Source: an uncultured Prevotellaceae bacterium
GTDB taxonomy: Bacteria; Bacteroidota; Bacteroidia; Bacteroidales; Muribaculaceae
Length of the DNA: 64,000 nt
Reading direction: 5' to 3'
Assembly: GCA_947165485.1 (NCBI GenBank)
Contig: CAMVAP010000011.1
Location: 1 to 64,000 of the forward strand
Shown one piece after another: positions 37,309 to 46,868 of the stretch. A program made the translations under genes and the position numbers. Position 1 is the first letter of the stretch; every line of letters starts with the position of its first letter. The notes under the pieces are model-generated. The model searched no databases. It was given only the letters and a program-made list of their open reading frames with translations, and was not told the DNA's origin.

Positions 37309-40300
37309 TTAATTGGCCCTGGTGGGGCTCAGGAGGAAGTCGATGAGAGTGGTGACATCACCGATCTCAACATCACCGGTTAAATTGCAGTCGGCATTTA
37401 GCAGGTTGATGCCAGTAGTGTTACCTGTCAACATATAATCGACGAGTACCGTAACATCCTTAATCGATACCGTACCATCACCGTTTACATCACCCAATAG
37501 ATTAGGCATGTATTCAGTGCTAGTGAAGTAGCCGTCCTCCTCGGGCGTGCATACCCTGGCATAAGTGATATCAGAATAGTAGTCGTCGAAATAGGTTTGG
37601 TGGTCAGGACAGAACCCCATCAGAGTCCAGCAGCCTTCAAACATACGTCCGCTCTGAGATGCTTGCCATACTGTTCCAGGATCACAGTAGATGCGCCACA
37701 AGGCATTGCAATCCTTGAACATACGATCGCGGTAGGGGCGAGCTTGACTGGAGAAACTGCCAAGTTTCAATACAGTCAGGTTATAACATCCGCTGAACAT
37801 GTCCATCATGTTAGTGACGTTATTAAAACTCAAGGCTCTCAAATCCAGTGTCGTCAGCGAGGTGCAGTCCTTGAACATGTCGTAGATTGTGGTCACATTG
37901 GTACAGTCCCATCCGTCCATGTTGACCGAGGTCAAATTGGTGCAACCTTCAAACATCCCGTCCATATAGATGACGTTTTCGGTATTAAATCCGCTTAGAT
38001 CCAGAGTTGTCAACTCAATACAGCCCTTAAACATGTCGGACAAGTATTTGGCACTTGACGTGTCGAACGCGCTGACGTCGATCTTAGTAAGGCCAAAGCA
38101 ATCCTCAAATATTGCATCAAGGTATTGCGCCTTGGAAGTATCGAAATTGCTTACATCTATCGAGGTTAATCCACTGCAACGGGTAAACAAGCATGTCATG
38201 TCGATGCAGTTGCTGGTGTCGAAGTTGCTCACATCGAGTGATGTCAGAGAAGAGCATCCCAAGAACATGTGTGAGATGTATCGTGCGTTGGAAGTATTGA
38301 AATTAGAAACATCGAGCGATCTCAAAGAACTGCACAGATAGAACATGCTTCTCATCTCGGTGGCACTAGAGGTGTCAAAATCACTCAGGTTGACAGAAGT
38401 GAGCGAAGTGCAGCGATTGAACAGGTCATTCATAATGGTAACACTGGAGGTGTTCAGACCACTCATGTCAAGCGTATTTAATGATGTGCAGTTATAGAAC
38501 ATGCCGGCTATGTTTGTCAGCGACGGGGTATTGCATCCGTTGAAATTCACCGAATTCAGTGAGGTGCAATCGCGGAACATTGATGCCATGGTTGTGATAC
38601 GGCTCAGGTCTAATTCGCTCAGGTCCACATGGGTTAATGCCGCACATTTGCTGAACATTAGGTTCATTGAGGTGACTTTGCTGGTGTTCAGGTATTGCAG
38701 ATTGCTAACGCGCTTGAGTTTGGTGCAATTATAGAACATCTTCTCTACGGTCATAGGCTTGTAGTCATAGTAGCTACGGCCAAACACGACGTACTCGACA
38801 TTGGTATTGTTGTTCAAGTTCTGCAATTGGTTTGTTACCGTGTATTGAACACCGTCAACCTTGACAATGCTATCAGGCATGTAGGTTCTTGTATCATATA
38901 CAAATACGGCCGTTGATTTGGATGCATCCCATATAATTTTTGGTGACGCATTGCCGCCAACTGTAAAGTAACCATTATGGTCTGTGGTGCAGACCTTGGC
39001 ATATTCGCCATTGGTGTGGTTGCTATCCCAGAAAGTAGTGCGATTGGAACACCAGCCATATACGTTAGGAGACTGGATGAACATGTTACTGGTGTTAGCC
39101 ACGCTACTCCAGTCGGCGTCTGGAGCGGTGTAAATGTGCTCAAGGTTGTCACACCAGCGGAACATCTCACTCATGTTTGTGACATTGGAGACATCAAAAT
39201 TTCTCAGGTCCAGTGAGTTGACCGATTTGCATTGATAGAACATAGATTCCATATTGGTCACGTTAGCAGTGTTGAAGTTGCTCACATCCAAATCCTTTAC
39301 CAGCCAAGCAGAAGCGAATAGGTGCTCCATGTTTGTCACATTGTGCGTGTCCAAATGGCTCACGTCGAGCGTTTTCAAATTGGTACAGCTGGCAAATGTC
39401 CACCCCATGTCTGTCACGTTTGAGGTGTCCCATTTGGTGACATCCAGTGTCTCGATCTTGTCACAGCCCCAGAACATTTGACCCATGTCGGTGACTTTGG
39501 ACGTATTCCAGTTGCTCACATCTAGCACTGGAGCGCTGCAGTTGATAAACATACTGTGCATATTGGTCACATTGCTAGTGTCCCAATGACTTACATCCAG
39601 TGCGGTTACGCCGCAGTTAAGGAACATCTCGCTCATGTTGGTAACATTGGATGTGTTCCAGTTGCTCACATCGATTGTTTTTAATCTGAAGCAGTAGAGG
39701 AACATGCGACTCATGTCAGTGACGTTGGATGTGTTCCAATGGCTCACATCCAGATTATCCAGTTTATTGCAGTAATCAAACATCATCCTCATGTTTGTCA
39801 CATTGTGTGTGTCCCAGTTGCTCACGTCGAGACTTTTGAGTTCTTTACATTGATAGAACATCTGAGCCATATTTGTGACATTAGAAGTATTGAAGTTGCT
39901 CACGTCCAGGGACTCTATTTTGCTGCTATAATCAAACATGCTGCCCATGTTTGTAACGTTGTGTGTATCGAATTGGCTGATGTCCAAATATATCAATTCG
40001 CTACACATGCCGAACATGGCTGCCATGTCAGTCACATTAGAAGTATTGAAATTGCTCAGATTTAATGAGGTTACTTTTCTACAGCAATCAAACATGCCGC
40101 GCATATTTGTAGCACTGGACGTGTTGAATCCACTCACGTCGATGACGGGCAGGATGCTACACTCGTAAAACATGTAGGAGAAATCTTCAACCTTGGAAGT
40201 ATTGACCCCCGTGAGATCCAATGATTCCAACTTCTTGCAGTTCTGAAACATGTGGTTCATGTCAGTAACCTGTGATGTATTCATATTGCTCAAGTCCAAA

Positions 40301-41160
40301 AATTGCAGATTTTCGCACCCCATAAATAAATAACTGAGATTGGTTGCGCTTGACGTGTTGAAGTGTCTCAAGTCAAGACTTGTAAAACCAATGCATCCAG
40401 CAAAGAAGCCACTGAGGTTTTGTACATTAGACGTGTTCAATCGGCCTAGATCAATTGATGTCAAAGATTTGCAATTACCAATCAGGTAGCTCATATCGGT
40501 TACGTTGGGTGCGCTGAAACCGGTAAAATTAATGGAAGTGGCAGCATCGCAATAATAAAACATGTGATTGATATCGGTCGCTTTAGGGAAACTGATGTCA
40601 CTCAAATCGATTTCTGTTAAAGAACGGCACTGTTGAAACATGTAACTTAGATCGACTACATTAGAATAGTCTAAATCGTTCATGTCAAAACTGAGCAGGC
40701 TCTCACAACAGGAGAACATGCGTTTCATATTGGTGACGTTGTGAGTGTCGAAATGGCTTAAGTCAATCGAGGTGAGTTCTTTGCAGAAATAAAACATTTC
40801 ATTCATATCTGACACCTCGGAGGTATTCAGATATTCAAGGTGTTCAATGCTGGTCAGTTTGGTGCAAAAGGAGAACATCTGGCTAGTTGTTGTTGGATAA
40901 TAATCGGCAAAACTCTCATCAAAGATGACCTTGCTTGAACTTTGATTGCTTCTTAGCCAAGTCGAAGAATAAGACACCGTAATGGTCGTTCCATCGGTTG
41001 TGAATATATCCCCCGATGAATAAGTTTGTTCGTCATACACAAATACAGTGATGGCCTGTTCGCTGTCATACAACATTTTGGCTCTTGGTGCGGCAAGAGT
41101 GCTCAGGACACCAATAAACCCCAGGCATAAGATGAATAAAGAAAGTCTTGGTTTGCTCAT
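37309..41160 (-). CDS. Large BspA-like / DUF285 repeat surface protein with C-terminal dockerin
   Basis: Signal MSKPRLSLFILCLGFIGVLSTLAAP; dozens of LDVSNFNTSNVTNMxxMFxxC repeats; C-terminal GDVNGDGTVSIKDVTVLVDYML...DVEIGDVTTLIDFLL. Confidence 0.93.
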   Translation of the reverse strand: MSKPRLSLFILCLGFIGVLSTLAAPRAKMLYDSEQAITVFVYDEQTYSSGDIFTTDGTTITVSYSSTWLRSNQSSSKVIFDESFADYYPTTTSQMFSFCTKLTSIEHLEYLNTSEVSDMNEMFYFCKELTSIDLSHFDTHNVTNMKRMFSCCESLLSFDMNDLDYSNVVDLSYMFQQCRSLTEIDLSDISFPKATDINHMFYYCDAATSINFTGFSAPNVTDMSYLIGNCKSLTSIDLGRLNTSNVQNLSGFFAGCIGFTSLDLRHFNTSSATNLSYLFMGCENLQFLDLSNMNTSQVTDMNHMFQNCKKLESLDLTGVNTSKVEDFSYMFYECSILPVIDVSGFNTSSATNMRGMFDCCRKVTSLNLSNFNTSNVTDMAAMFGMCSELIYLDISQFDTHNVTNMGSMFDYSSKIESLDVSNFNTSNVTNMAQMFYQCKELKSLDVSNWDTHNVTNMRMMFDYCNKLDNLDVSHWNTSNVTDMSRMFLYCFRLKTIDVSNWNTSNVTNMSEMFLNCGVTALDVSHWDTSNVTNMHSMFINCSAPVLDVSNWNTSKVTDMGQMFWGCDKIETLDVTKWDTSNVTDMGWTFASCTNLKTLDVSHLDTHNVTNMEHLFASAWLVKDLDVSNFNTANVTNMESMFYQCKSVNSLDLRNFDVSNVTNMSEMFRWCDNLEHIYTAPDADWSSVANTSNMFIQSPNVYGWCSNRTTFWDSNHTNGEYAKVCTTDHNGYFTVGGNASPKIIWDASKSTAVFVYDTRTYMPDSIVKVDGVQYTVTNQLQNLNNNTNVEYVVFGRSYYDYKPMTVEKMFYNCTKLKRVSNLQYLNTSKVTSMNLMFSKCAALTHVDLSELDLSRITTMASMFRDCTSLNSVNFNGCNTPSLTNIAGMFYNCTSLNTLDMSGLNTSSVTIMNDLFNRCTSLTSVNLSDFDTSSATEMRSMFYLCSSLRSLDVSNFNTSNARYISHMFLGCSSLTSLDVSNFDTSNCIDMTCLFTRCSGLTSIDVSNFDTSKAQYLDAIFEDCFGLTKIDVSAFDTSSAKYLSDMFKGCIELTTLDLSGFNTENVIYMDGMFEGCTNLTSVNMDGWDCTNVTTIYDMFKDCTSLTTLDLRALSFNNVTNMMDMFSGCYNLTVLKLGSFSSQARPYRDRMFKDCNALWRIYCDPGTVWQASQSGRMFEGCWTLMGFCPDHQTYFDDYYSDITYARVCTPEEDGYFTSTEYMPNLLGDVNGDGTVSIKDVTVLVDYMLTGNTTGINLLNADCNLTGDVEIGDVTTLIDFLLSPTRAN

Positions 41161-41216
41161 AATTTTATGGTTTTTAGGATTATTGTATGAATTGCAATAT
41201 GTGCAAAATGTACTTC

Positions 41217-41630
41217 TTAGTTGGTGCCCGTGCTCCAGCGGTAGGGGTTGATCCAGGCATAACACTGGATGCCGCGGGCATGGCACTGCTCAAAGGCATA
41301 CTCCAGCGGGTCATAGCCGGGGGCCTTGCCGCGTGTGCCCGTCAGGTAGCTTGACCACGGCTCGTAACTGGACTTGTAGAACGCGTCACACATCATGCGC
41401 ACCTGCAAGAAGATGGCATTGAAATTCTGTGCCTTGAGATTGTCTAGATAGGCAATGAGCTCATTTTTCTGGGCTGTGGCGTTGTTAACGCTGGTCGGCC
41501 AGTCGATGCGATAGACGGTAGCGACCCATGCGGCGCGCATCTCGCGTTTCTGTGCTTGGGCTGAGGTGCTGCTGCTTGCTGTTATAGCAATGGTGACGAG
41601 CAGTAACAGTTGGATGACACGTTTTATCAT
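41217..41630 (-). pseudogene. N-terminal fragment of a GHL10-type (family 10 glycosyl hydrolase-like) protein
   Basis: Signal peptide then REMRAAWVATVYRIDWPTSVNN...NFNAIFLQVRMMCDAFYKSSYEPWSSYLTGTRGKAPGYDPLEYAFEQCHARGIQCYAWINPYRWSTGTN*; stops early in the catalytic domain. Confidence 0.8.
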
Positions 41631-41836
41631 AATGGTAATAATTGAGTGATTGAAAAAAGTTTTTTGGGTTATTAGCCACAAAGTTAGGGATTATTTCTGA
41701 AATTTTTTTCATCTTTGTGCAACTTTTTTAATGTGTTGCTGCATCTAATGCATGAACGGGAGCTTTGATGAGGTGATGATGGCCCATGGAGCTCTTGAGA
41801 CAAGCAACAATTATCAACGATTAAAAAACATAAACA

Positions 41837-42763
41837 ATGAGAAAGACGATTTTAACACTCGCTGTGACGCTGATGATGGCATTGCCCGCTATCGCAGCCC
41901 CAACGAATCCTGCGGCACCAGCCAGCAAGGCTCAAGTGGCTATGAAGGGCGACACGACTGCCACTAGTGCAGGCAACAGGCCTGTGACCGTGAGTGGCGT
42001 GGACTTGCAGAAGGTGAATCAGAAGATCAATGAAGCCCTCGACGACACGTTGACCAAGGGGGGCGGTACGACTGTTGAGATTAATGGCCGCCAGGGCGAG
42101 CTTGCACCCGAGGACATCAAGGAGATCAGCAACCAGTGGGCCAGTGTGGTTAAGCAAATGATCATCAGCGGCTCATTCTGCTTGCTGGCTCTGGTGGCCC
42201 TGGTGTTACTGTTCCGCTTCTTGAACCGCCGCAACAAGTACCGTGTCATTGAGAAGGCCATCGAGAACAATTATCCGCTGAATGAATTGTCGCTGAACGA
42301 CGTGAAGCGCAGCGCCATCTATGTGCAGCAGCCCGTTGTTCAAGCGCCACCTGTGGTGAATGTGGCATCTTCGCCGCAGCAGGGCGGTGTGCCCGTGGGA
42401 ACACCCATTCAGGGTCAGACGGCCAGTAATCCCATCGTGATGACCGACATGATCAACTGGCGCGCCCTGATGCCCGCTGTCAAGTGGATAGGGTGGGGAA
42501 CATTGCTGGTACTCTTCAGTGTGGCAATCGGTGACCTTGAGAATCCTTTCTGGCCCATCGGCCTGGCGCTGATTGTTGTGGGCGTGTGCAAGGGCTTCAT
42601 TATCTATAAAGAGCAGAAGACGTTGAAAGAGGCCTGGAAGCGTGCCGAGCAGCAACGCGGCTCCCAGCCTCAACAGGAGCCGATGCGTGAGGGCATTCCC
42701 GTGCCGCCAGCATTTGATAACGATTACAAGGAGAGCGAGGAGAGCCCCTATCAACCTTATTAA
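41837..42763 (+). CDS. Hypothetical membrane protein (signal peptide, several TM segments)
   Basis: MRKTILTLAVTLMMALPAIA; SGSFCLLALVALVLLFRFLNRRNKYRVIEKAIENNYPLNELSLND. Confidence 0.7.
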   Translation: MRKTILTLAVTLMMALPAIAAPTNPAAPASKAQVAMKGDTTATSAGNRPVTVSGVDLQKVNQKINEALDDTLTKGGGTTVEINGRQGELAPEDIKEISNQWASVVKQMIISGSFCLLALVALVLLFRFLNRRNKYRVIEKAIENNYPLNELSLNDVKRSAIYVQQPVVQAPPVVNVASSPQQGGVPVGTPIQGQTASNPIVMTDMINWRALMPAVKWIGWGTLLVLFSVAIGDLENPFWPIGLALIVVGVCKGFIIYKEQKTLKEAWKRAEQQRGSQPQQEPMREGIPVPPAFDNDYKESEESPYQPY

Positions 42764-42771
42764 TGGGATTT

Positions 42772-42840
42772 TTTCTCGATTACTCGAATAATCGATTACT
42801 CGAATGATCGAGGAGTCGAATAATCGAGAAGTCGAGAATA
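42772..42840. repeat. 8-bp-periodic TCGA repeat / inverted repeat upstream of ECF sigma gene
   Basis: ttctcgattactcgaataatcgattactcgaatgatcgaggagtcgaataatcgagaagtcgagaa. Confidence 0.8.
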
Positions 42841-42859
42841 AAACGAAAAAAAACTGGAG

Positions 42860-43390
42860 ATGCTATCCAAACTTGATGAAATAAGACTGCTGTCGCAATG
42901 CGCCCTTGCCGACAACCGGGACGCATTCGGCAGGCTCGTCGAGGCCTATCAGCCGCGCGTGCGTCGGTTCCTGCTGAACTTGACCATGGGCGACGAAATG
43001 CTGACCGACGACCTGGCGCAGGAGACGTTCATCAAGGCATACGTGGGCGTGCGCGGTTTCAAGGGGCTTTCGTCTTTCGGCACCTGGCTATACCGCATTG
43101 CCTACAATGAGTTCTACAATCACGCTCGCCGTCACCACGAGGAGCATGTCGAGGACATCACCCGACTGTCAGACGTGAGCACGGCAGCCAGCGACGCCAT
43201 CGACGCGTCGATGACCGTGCAGCGTGCATTGACAGGATTGAGTGACAATGAGCGTGTCGCCATCACTCTGTTCTATATCGAGGACCAGCCGCTCAAGCAG
43301 GTGTCCAAGATCATGCAGTTGCCCGAAGGCTCGGTCAAGTCGCTCATCTACCGTGCCAAGGGGAAAATGAAACAATTTATTGACCAATGA
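42860..43390 (+). CDS. RNA polymerase ECF-type sigma-70 factor
   Basis: FGRLVEAYQPRVRRFLLNLTMGDEMLTDDLAQETFIKAYVGVRGFKGLSSFGTWLYRIAYNEF; LKQVSKIMQLPEGSVKSLIYRAKGKM. Confidence 0.94.
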   Translation: MLSKLDEIRLLSQCALADNRDAFGRLVEAYQPRVRRFLLNLTMGDEMLTDDLAQETFIKAYVGVRGFKGLSSFGTWLYRIAYNEFYNHARRHHEEHVEDITRLSDVSTAASDAIDASMTVQRALTGLSDNERVAITLFYIEDQPLKQVSKIMQLPEGSVKSLIYRAKGKMKQFIDQ

Positions 43391-43722
43391 AACGTTATCA
43401 AGATATGAATACCATCGATGAAGATAAGAAACTGGCACAAGTGCTCAAGCAAGGTGCCCATGACCCAGGGGAGAACCCCTGGTTTACCCGCCGTGTGCTC
43501 AACAAGCTGCCCGAGAAGCGTCCTGGGGGCTCATGGCTCACAACGGTCTTGTATGCCATGGCTCTAGTGGCCTGTATCGTGTGCTGGCTGATGATGTGGC
43601 GCAGCCAGGACTGGGGAGCCGTCACCGTGCGCGACCTGCTCTACAATGCCTCGATGGGCATCGTCACCCTTACCGTCCTGTGGCAGACCATCGCCTCGCT
43701 GCTCCACGCTGCCGACGTGTAA
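43387..43722 (+). CDS. Small membrane protein, translationally coupled to sigma factor (candidate anti-sigma)
   Basis: ATGA overlap with the sigma stop; two hydrophobic segments (LYAMALVACIVCWLMMW; SMGIVTLTVLWQTIASLL). Confidence 0.7.
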   Translation: MKRYQDMNTIDEDKKLAQVLKQGAHDPGENPWFTRRVLNKLPEKRPGGSWLTTVLYAMALVACIVCWLMMWRSQDWGAVTVRDLLYNASMGIVTLTVLWQTIASLLHAADV

Positions 43723-43762
43723 TCGGCGTTCAGACAACTTTTTTTCAGACAAACTTTTTTTT

Positions 43763-43847
43763 TCAAACAACTGGAACAACAATAAACAACTTTGACAACT
43801 TTTTTAATATGTTGTTTGGGTTGTTTGTTGTTGTTCCAGTTATTTGA
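43763..43847. terminator. Long bidirectional inverted repeat between convergent genes
   Basis: TCAAACAACTGGAACAACAATAAACAAC / GTTGTTTGTTGTTGTTCCAGTTATTTGA, 26/28 match. Confidence 0.8.
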
Positions 43848-43862
43848 CCTGTTTTGGGGTGG

Positions 43863-44876
43863 TCACTTCAGGCCGACGAGTTGCTTGCTGCGGGTGAGGA
43901 TTTTGGGGTCCTTGATTTTCTGGAGTTCGTTGAGGGTCCACTCGGGGCTGACTTCCTTGAGGATTTTGACCATGCCTTGGGTGAGCTGTGCGTCGGGGTG
44001 GTCAAGGCACCATTGCATCACGCCCTGGGTGTCGCAGTACAGGCGGCCCATGATGAGGGTGTGGAAGTCGCCCAGTAGCTGGTTGGGCTCGGTGATGTGT
44101 CCCTGGGCCTCATCAAGCAGTATTTCCAGCCGGTCACAGAAGGTGGTGTCGCTCAGCGGAGTCCATGCCATCACTTCCAGTTGACGCTTGTAGCGCCAGT
44201 AGGGGGTGAGCAGGGTGGTGTCGGCACTATAGACGGTGCCGATTTTGCCAATGGTGAAGTGGCCGTCACCACCGATGGTCACAGGCAGTTCGTTATCGAT
44301 GAACCACAGGGTGGAGTCGGTGTCCACACCATCACGCATCTGGTTGTAGGAAATCCAGCGACTCACATTGATGGGCTTTCCCCATGCCTCGGGCATGACC
44401 AGGTGCATCGAGTCGATGCCCACGAGGCGGGTGTGCTCGTCGATGTCGTCCCAGTAGGAAAGATTCATGCCGCCGCATTCGCCCAGACGCATGAAATCCA
44501 TCATCCCGTTCTTGTCAAATGTGGCCAGCCAGCAAGTGCGGGTGTCGCTGTAGGACGTTTGTCCCAGCAGCAGGCAGATACCCTTGTCGGGGTAATCTTT
44601 CACGCCCCACACGCGCACGATGGTCGTGTTGGTGTCCACATGCATCACCCTGTCGAGCCCGATGGCTTGGCAGGTGGCGAGGTCCAGGATGCGGTGAGGC
44701 AGAGCCTCGCCGTCGTTGTCATAGCGGAAGTCGCTGCCGCTGAGAATCAGCGAGTCTTCACCGATGCCTGCACTGCACAAGAAGTCGTGGCCGTTATTGA
44801 TGTCGTCACCGTGCTGCCACTTGCCGGTACATGACACGATTGCCAGTGCTAGAATGATTAAAACCAGATGTTTCAT
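43863..44876 (-). CDS. Hypothetical lipoprotein
   Basis: MKHLVLIILALAIVSCTGKWQHG (lipobox); remote similarity to the 46927-47973 product. Confidence 0.7.
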   Translation of the reverse strand: MKHLVLIILALAIVSCTGKWQHGDDINNGHDFLCSAGIGEDSLILSGSDFRYDNDGEALPHRILDLATCQAIGLDRVMHVDTNTTIVRVWGVKDYPDKGICLLLGQTSYSDTRTCWLATFDKNGMMDFMRLGECGGMNLSYWDDIDEHTRLVGIDSMHLVMPEAWGKPINVSRWISYNQMRDGVDTDSTLWFIDNELPVTIGGDGHFTIGKIGTVYSADTTLLTPYWRYKRQLEVMAWTPLSDTTFCDRLEILLDEAQGHITEPNQLLGDFHTLIMGRLYCDTQGVMQWCLDHPDAQLTQGMVKILKEVSPEWTLNELQKIKDPKILTRSKQLVGLK

Positions 44877-44911
44877 GTTTTTTATTTTTTGTTGTTTGGT
44901 GTCGTTGGGGG

Positions 44912-44931
44912 GCCGTGGCGGGAGCCACGGC
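44912..44931. repeat. Short palindrome GCCGTGGC-GGGA-GCCACGGC
   Basis: 8-bp perfect stem; same core as 26680-26696. Confidence 0.6.
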
Positions 44932-45000
44932 ATAGATGACCCTGAGGGCTCTTCTGTCTTATTTTTCTTTCTCACTAACCATTAACCACTAACCTGATTA

Positions 45001-46695
45001 TTAATCGGTTAGCTTGCGGTAGTGCACGCGGGTGGGTTCTTCCTTGCCCAGGCGCTTGAGCTTGTTTTGCTCATACTCGCTGTAGGAACCCTCAAAGAAG
45101 TACACGTTGCTGTTCCCCTCAAAGGCTAGGATGTGGGTGCAGATGCGGTCCAGGAACCAGCGGTCGTGGCTGATGACCACGGCACAGCCGGCGAAGTCCT
45201 CAAGACCCTCCTCAAGGGCGCGCAGGGTGTTGACGTCGATGTCGTTGGTGGGCTCGTCAAGCAAGAGGACGTTGCCCTCTTCCTTCAATGCCAATGCCAG
45301 CTGCAGGCGGTTGCGTTCACCGCCCGAGAGGACGCCGCACTTCTTCTGCTGGTCCACGCCGCTGAAGTTGAAGCGCGACAGGTAGGCGCGGGCGTTCACG
45401 TCACGTCCACCCATTCGCAGCAGCTCCACACCGCCCGAGATAACCTCATAGACTGTTTTGTCGGGGTCAATGCTCGTGTGCTGCTGATCCACATAGACCG
45501 CCTTGACCGTCTCGCCGACCTCAAAGGTGCCGCTGTCGGGCTTCTCCAGGCCCATGATCAAGCGGAACAGCGTCGTCTTGCCAGCACCGTTGGGACCGAT
45601 CACGCCCACGATGCCATTGGGGGGCAACATGAAGTTCAAGTCGTCGAACAGCAACTTGTCGCCGAAGGCCTTGGCCACATGTTGTGCCTCGATGACCTTG
45701 TTGCCCAAGCGGGGACCGTTAGGGATAAAGATCTCGAGTTTCTCCTCCTTTTCCTTGACGGTCTCATTCAATAGCTTGTCATAGCTGTTGAGACGCGCCT
45801 TGCCCTTGGCCTGACGGGCCTTGGGGGCCATGCGCACCCATTCCAACTCCCGTTGCAGGGTCTTCTGGCGCTTGCTCTCGGTCTTCTCCTCTTGTGCCAG
45901 TCGCAGGGTCTTCTGTTCCAGCCAGCTGCTGTAGTTGCCTTTCCAGGGTATTCCCTCGCCACGGTCAAGCTCCAGAATCCAGCCTGCCACATTGTCGAGG
46001 AAATAGCGGTCGTGGGTCACGGCAATCACCGTGCCCTCATATTGCTGGAGGTGCTGCTCCAACCAGTCGATCGACTCGGCGTCGAGGTGGTTGGTGGGCT
46101 CATCGAGCAGTAGCACGTCGGGTTTCTGCAACAGCAGGCGGCACAGGGCCACGCGGCGGCGCTCACCACCACTCAGGTGCTCGGTCAACTGGTCGCCCTC
46201 GGGGCATCGCAGTGCATCCATCGCGCGCTCCAGGCGGTTGTCCAAGTTCCAGGCATCGGTAGCGTCGATGATGTCCTGCAGCTCGGCCTGTCGGGCAAAC
46301 AGCTTGTCCATCTTCTCGGGATCCTCATAGTACTCAGGCAGTCCAAACTTGAGGTTAATGTCCTCAAACTCCTTCAATGTGTCCACCACGTGCTGGACAC
46401 CCTCCTGCACGACCTCCTTGACCGTCTTGGTGGGGTCGAGTTGCGGGTCCTGGGGCAGATAGCCCACTGTGTAGCCCGGAGCAAATACCACTTGTCCCTG
46501 ATACTGTGTCTCCAAGCCGGCGATGATTTTCATCAGCGTGGATTTACCGGCACCGTTCAGACCGATGATACCGATCTTGGCGCCATAGTAGAACGAGAGG
46601 TAGATGTTCTTGAGAATTTGCTTCTGGTTCTGCTGGATGGTTTTGCTCACGCCCACCATCGAGAAGATGATTTTCTTGTCGTCAACTGTTGCCAT
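45001..46695 (-). CDS. ettA: ABC-F protein, energy-dependent translational throttle EttA
   Basis: GLNGAGKSTLMKIIAG; LSGGERRRVALCRLLLQKPDVLLLDEPTNHLDAESIDWLEQHL; second ABC domain. Confidence 0.96.
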   Translation of the reverse strand: MATVDDKKIIFSMVGVSKTIQQNQKQILKNIYLSFYYGAKIGIIGLNGAGKSTLMKIIAGLETQYQGQVVFAPGYTVGYLPQDPQLDPTKTVKEVVQEGVQHVVDTLKEFEDINLKFGLPEYYEDPEKMDKLFARQAELQDIIDATDAWNLDNRLERAMDALRCPEGDQLTEHLSGGERRRVALCRLLLQKPDVLLLDEPTNHLDAESIDWLEQHLQQYEGTVIAVTHDRYFLDNVAGWILELDRGEGIPWKGNYSSWLEQKTLRLAQEEKTESKRQKTLQRELEWVRMAPKARQAKGKARLNSYDKLLNETVKEKEEKLEIFIPNGPRLGNKVIEAQHVAKAFGDKLLFDDLNFMLPPNGIVGVIGPNGAGKTTLFRLIMGLEKPDSGTFEVGETVKAVYVDQQHTSIDPDKTVYEVISGGVELLRMGGRDVNARAYLSRFNFSGVDQQKKCGVLSGGERNRLQLALALKEEGNVLLLDEPTNDIDVNTLRALEEGLEDFAGCAVVISHDRWFLDRICTHILAFEGNSNVYFFEGSYSEYEQNKLKRLGKEEPTRVHYRKLTD

Positions 46696-46724
46696 ATTAT
46701 TCTTGTCGATTTAGATTCAATCTG

Positions 46725-46755
46725 CAAAGGTAATGGTTTTCCCTCATTTTTGCAA
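46725..46755 (-). promoter_or_regulatory. Promoter TTG-N20-TACCTTTG for ettA
   Basis: CAAAGGTA 46725-46732; CAA 46753-46755 on + strand. Confidence 0.65.
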
Positions 46756-46868
46756 CACCTCACGGCATCCAGAGCAGGACAACCGTACAATCATGCATAA
46801 CCGAGGCCTCAAATTTAAATTGGGCAACGGCCCGAGATGATAAAATTTCAGTTTTGTTTAAATTTTAT

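Noticed and set aside
37309-41160. CRISPR-like periodicity in the DUF285 region
   Set aside because: The periodicity (about 69 nt) is in frame and encodes degenerate LDVSNFNTSNVTNM repeats; no identical short repeats with unique spacers.
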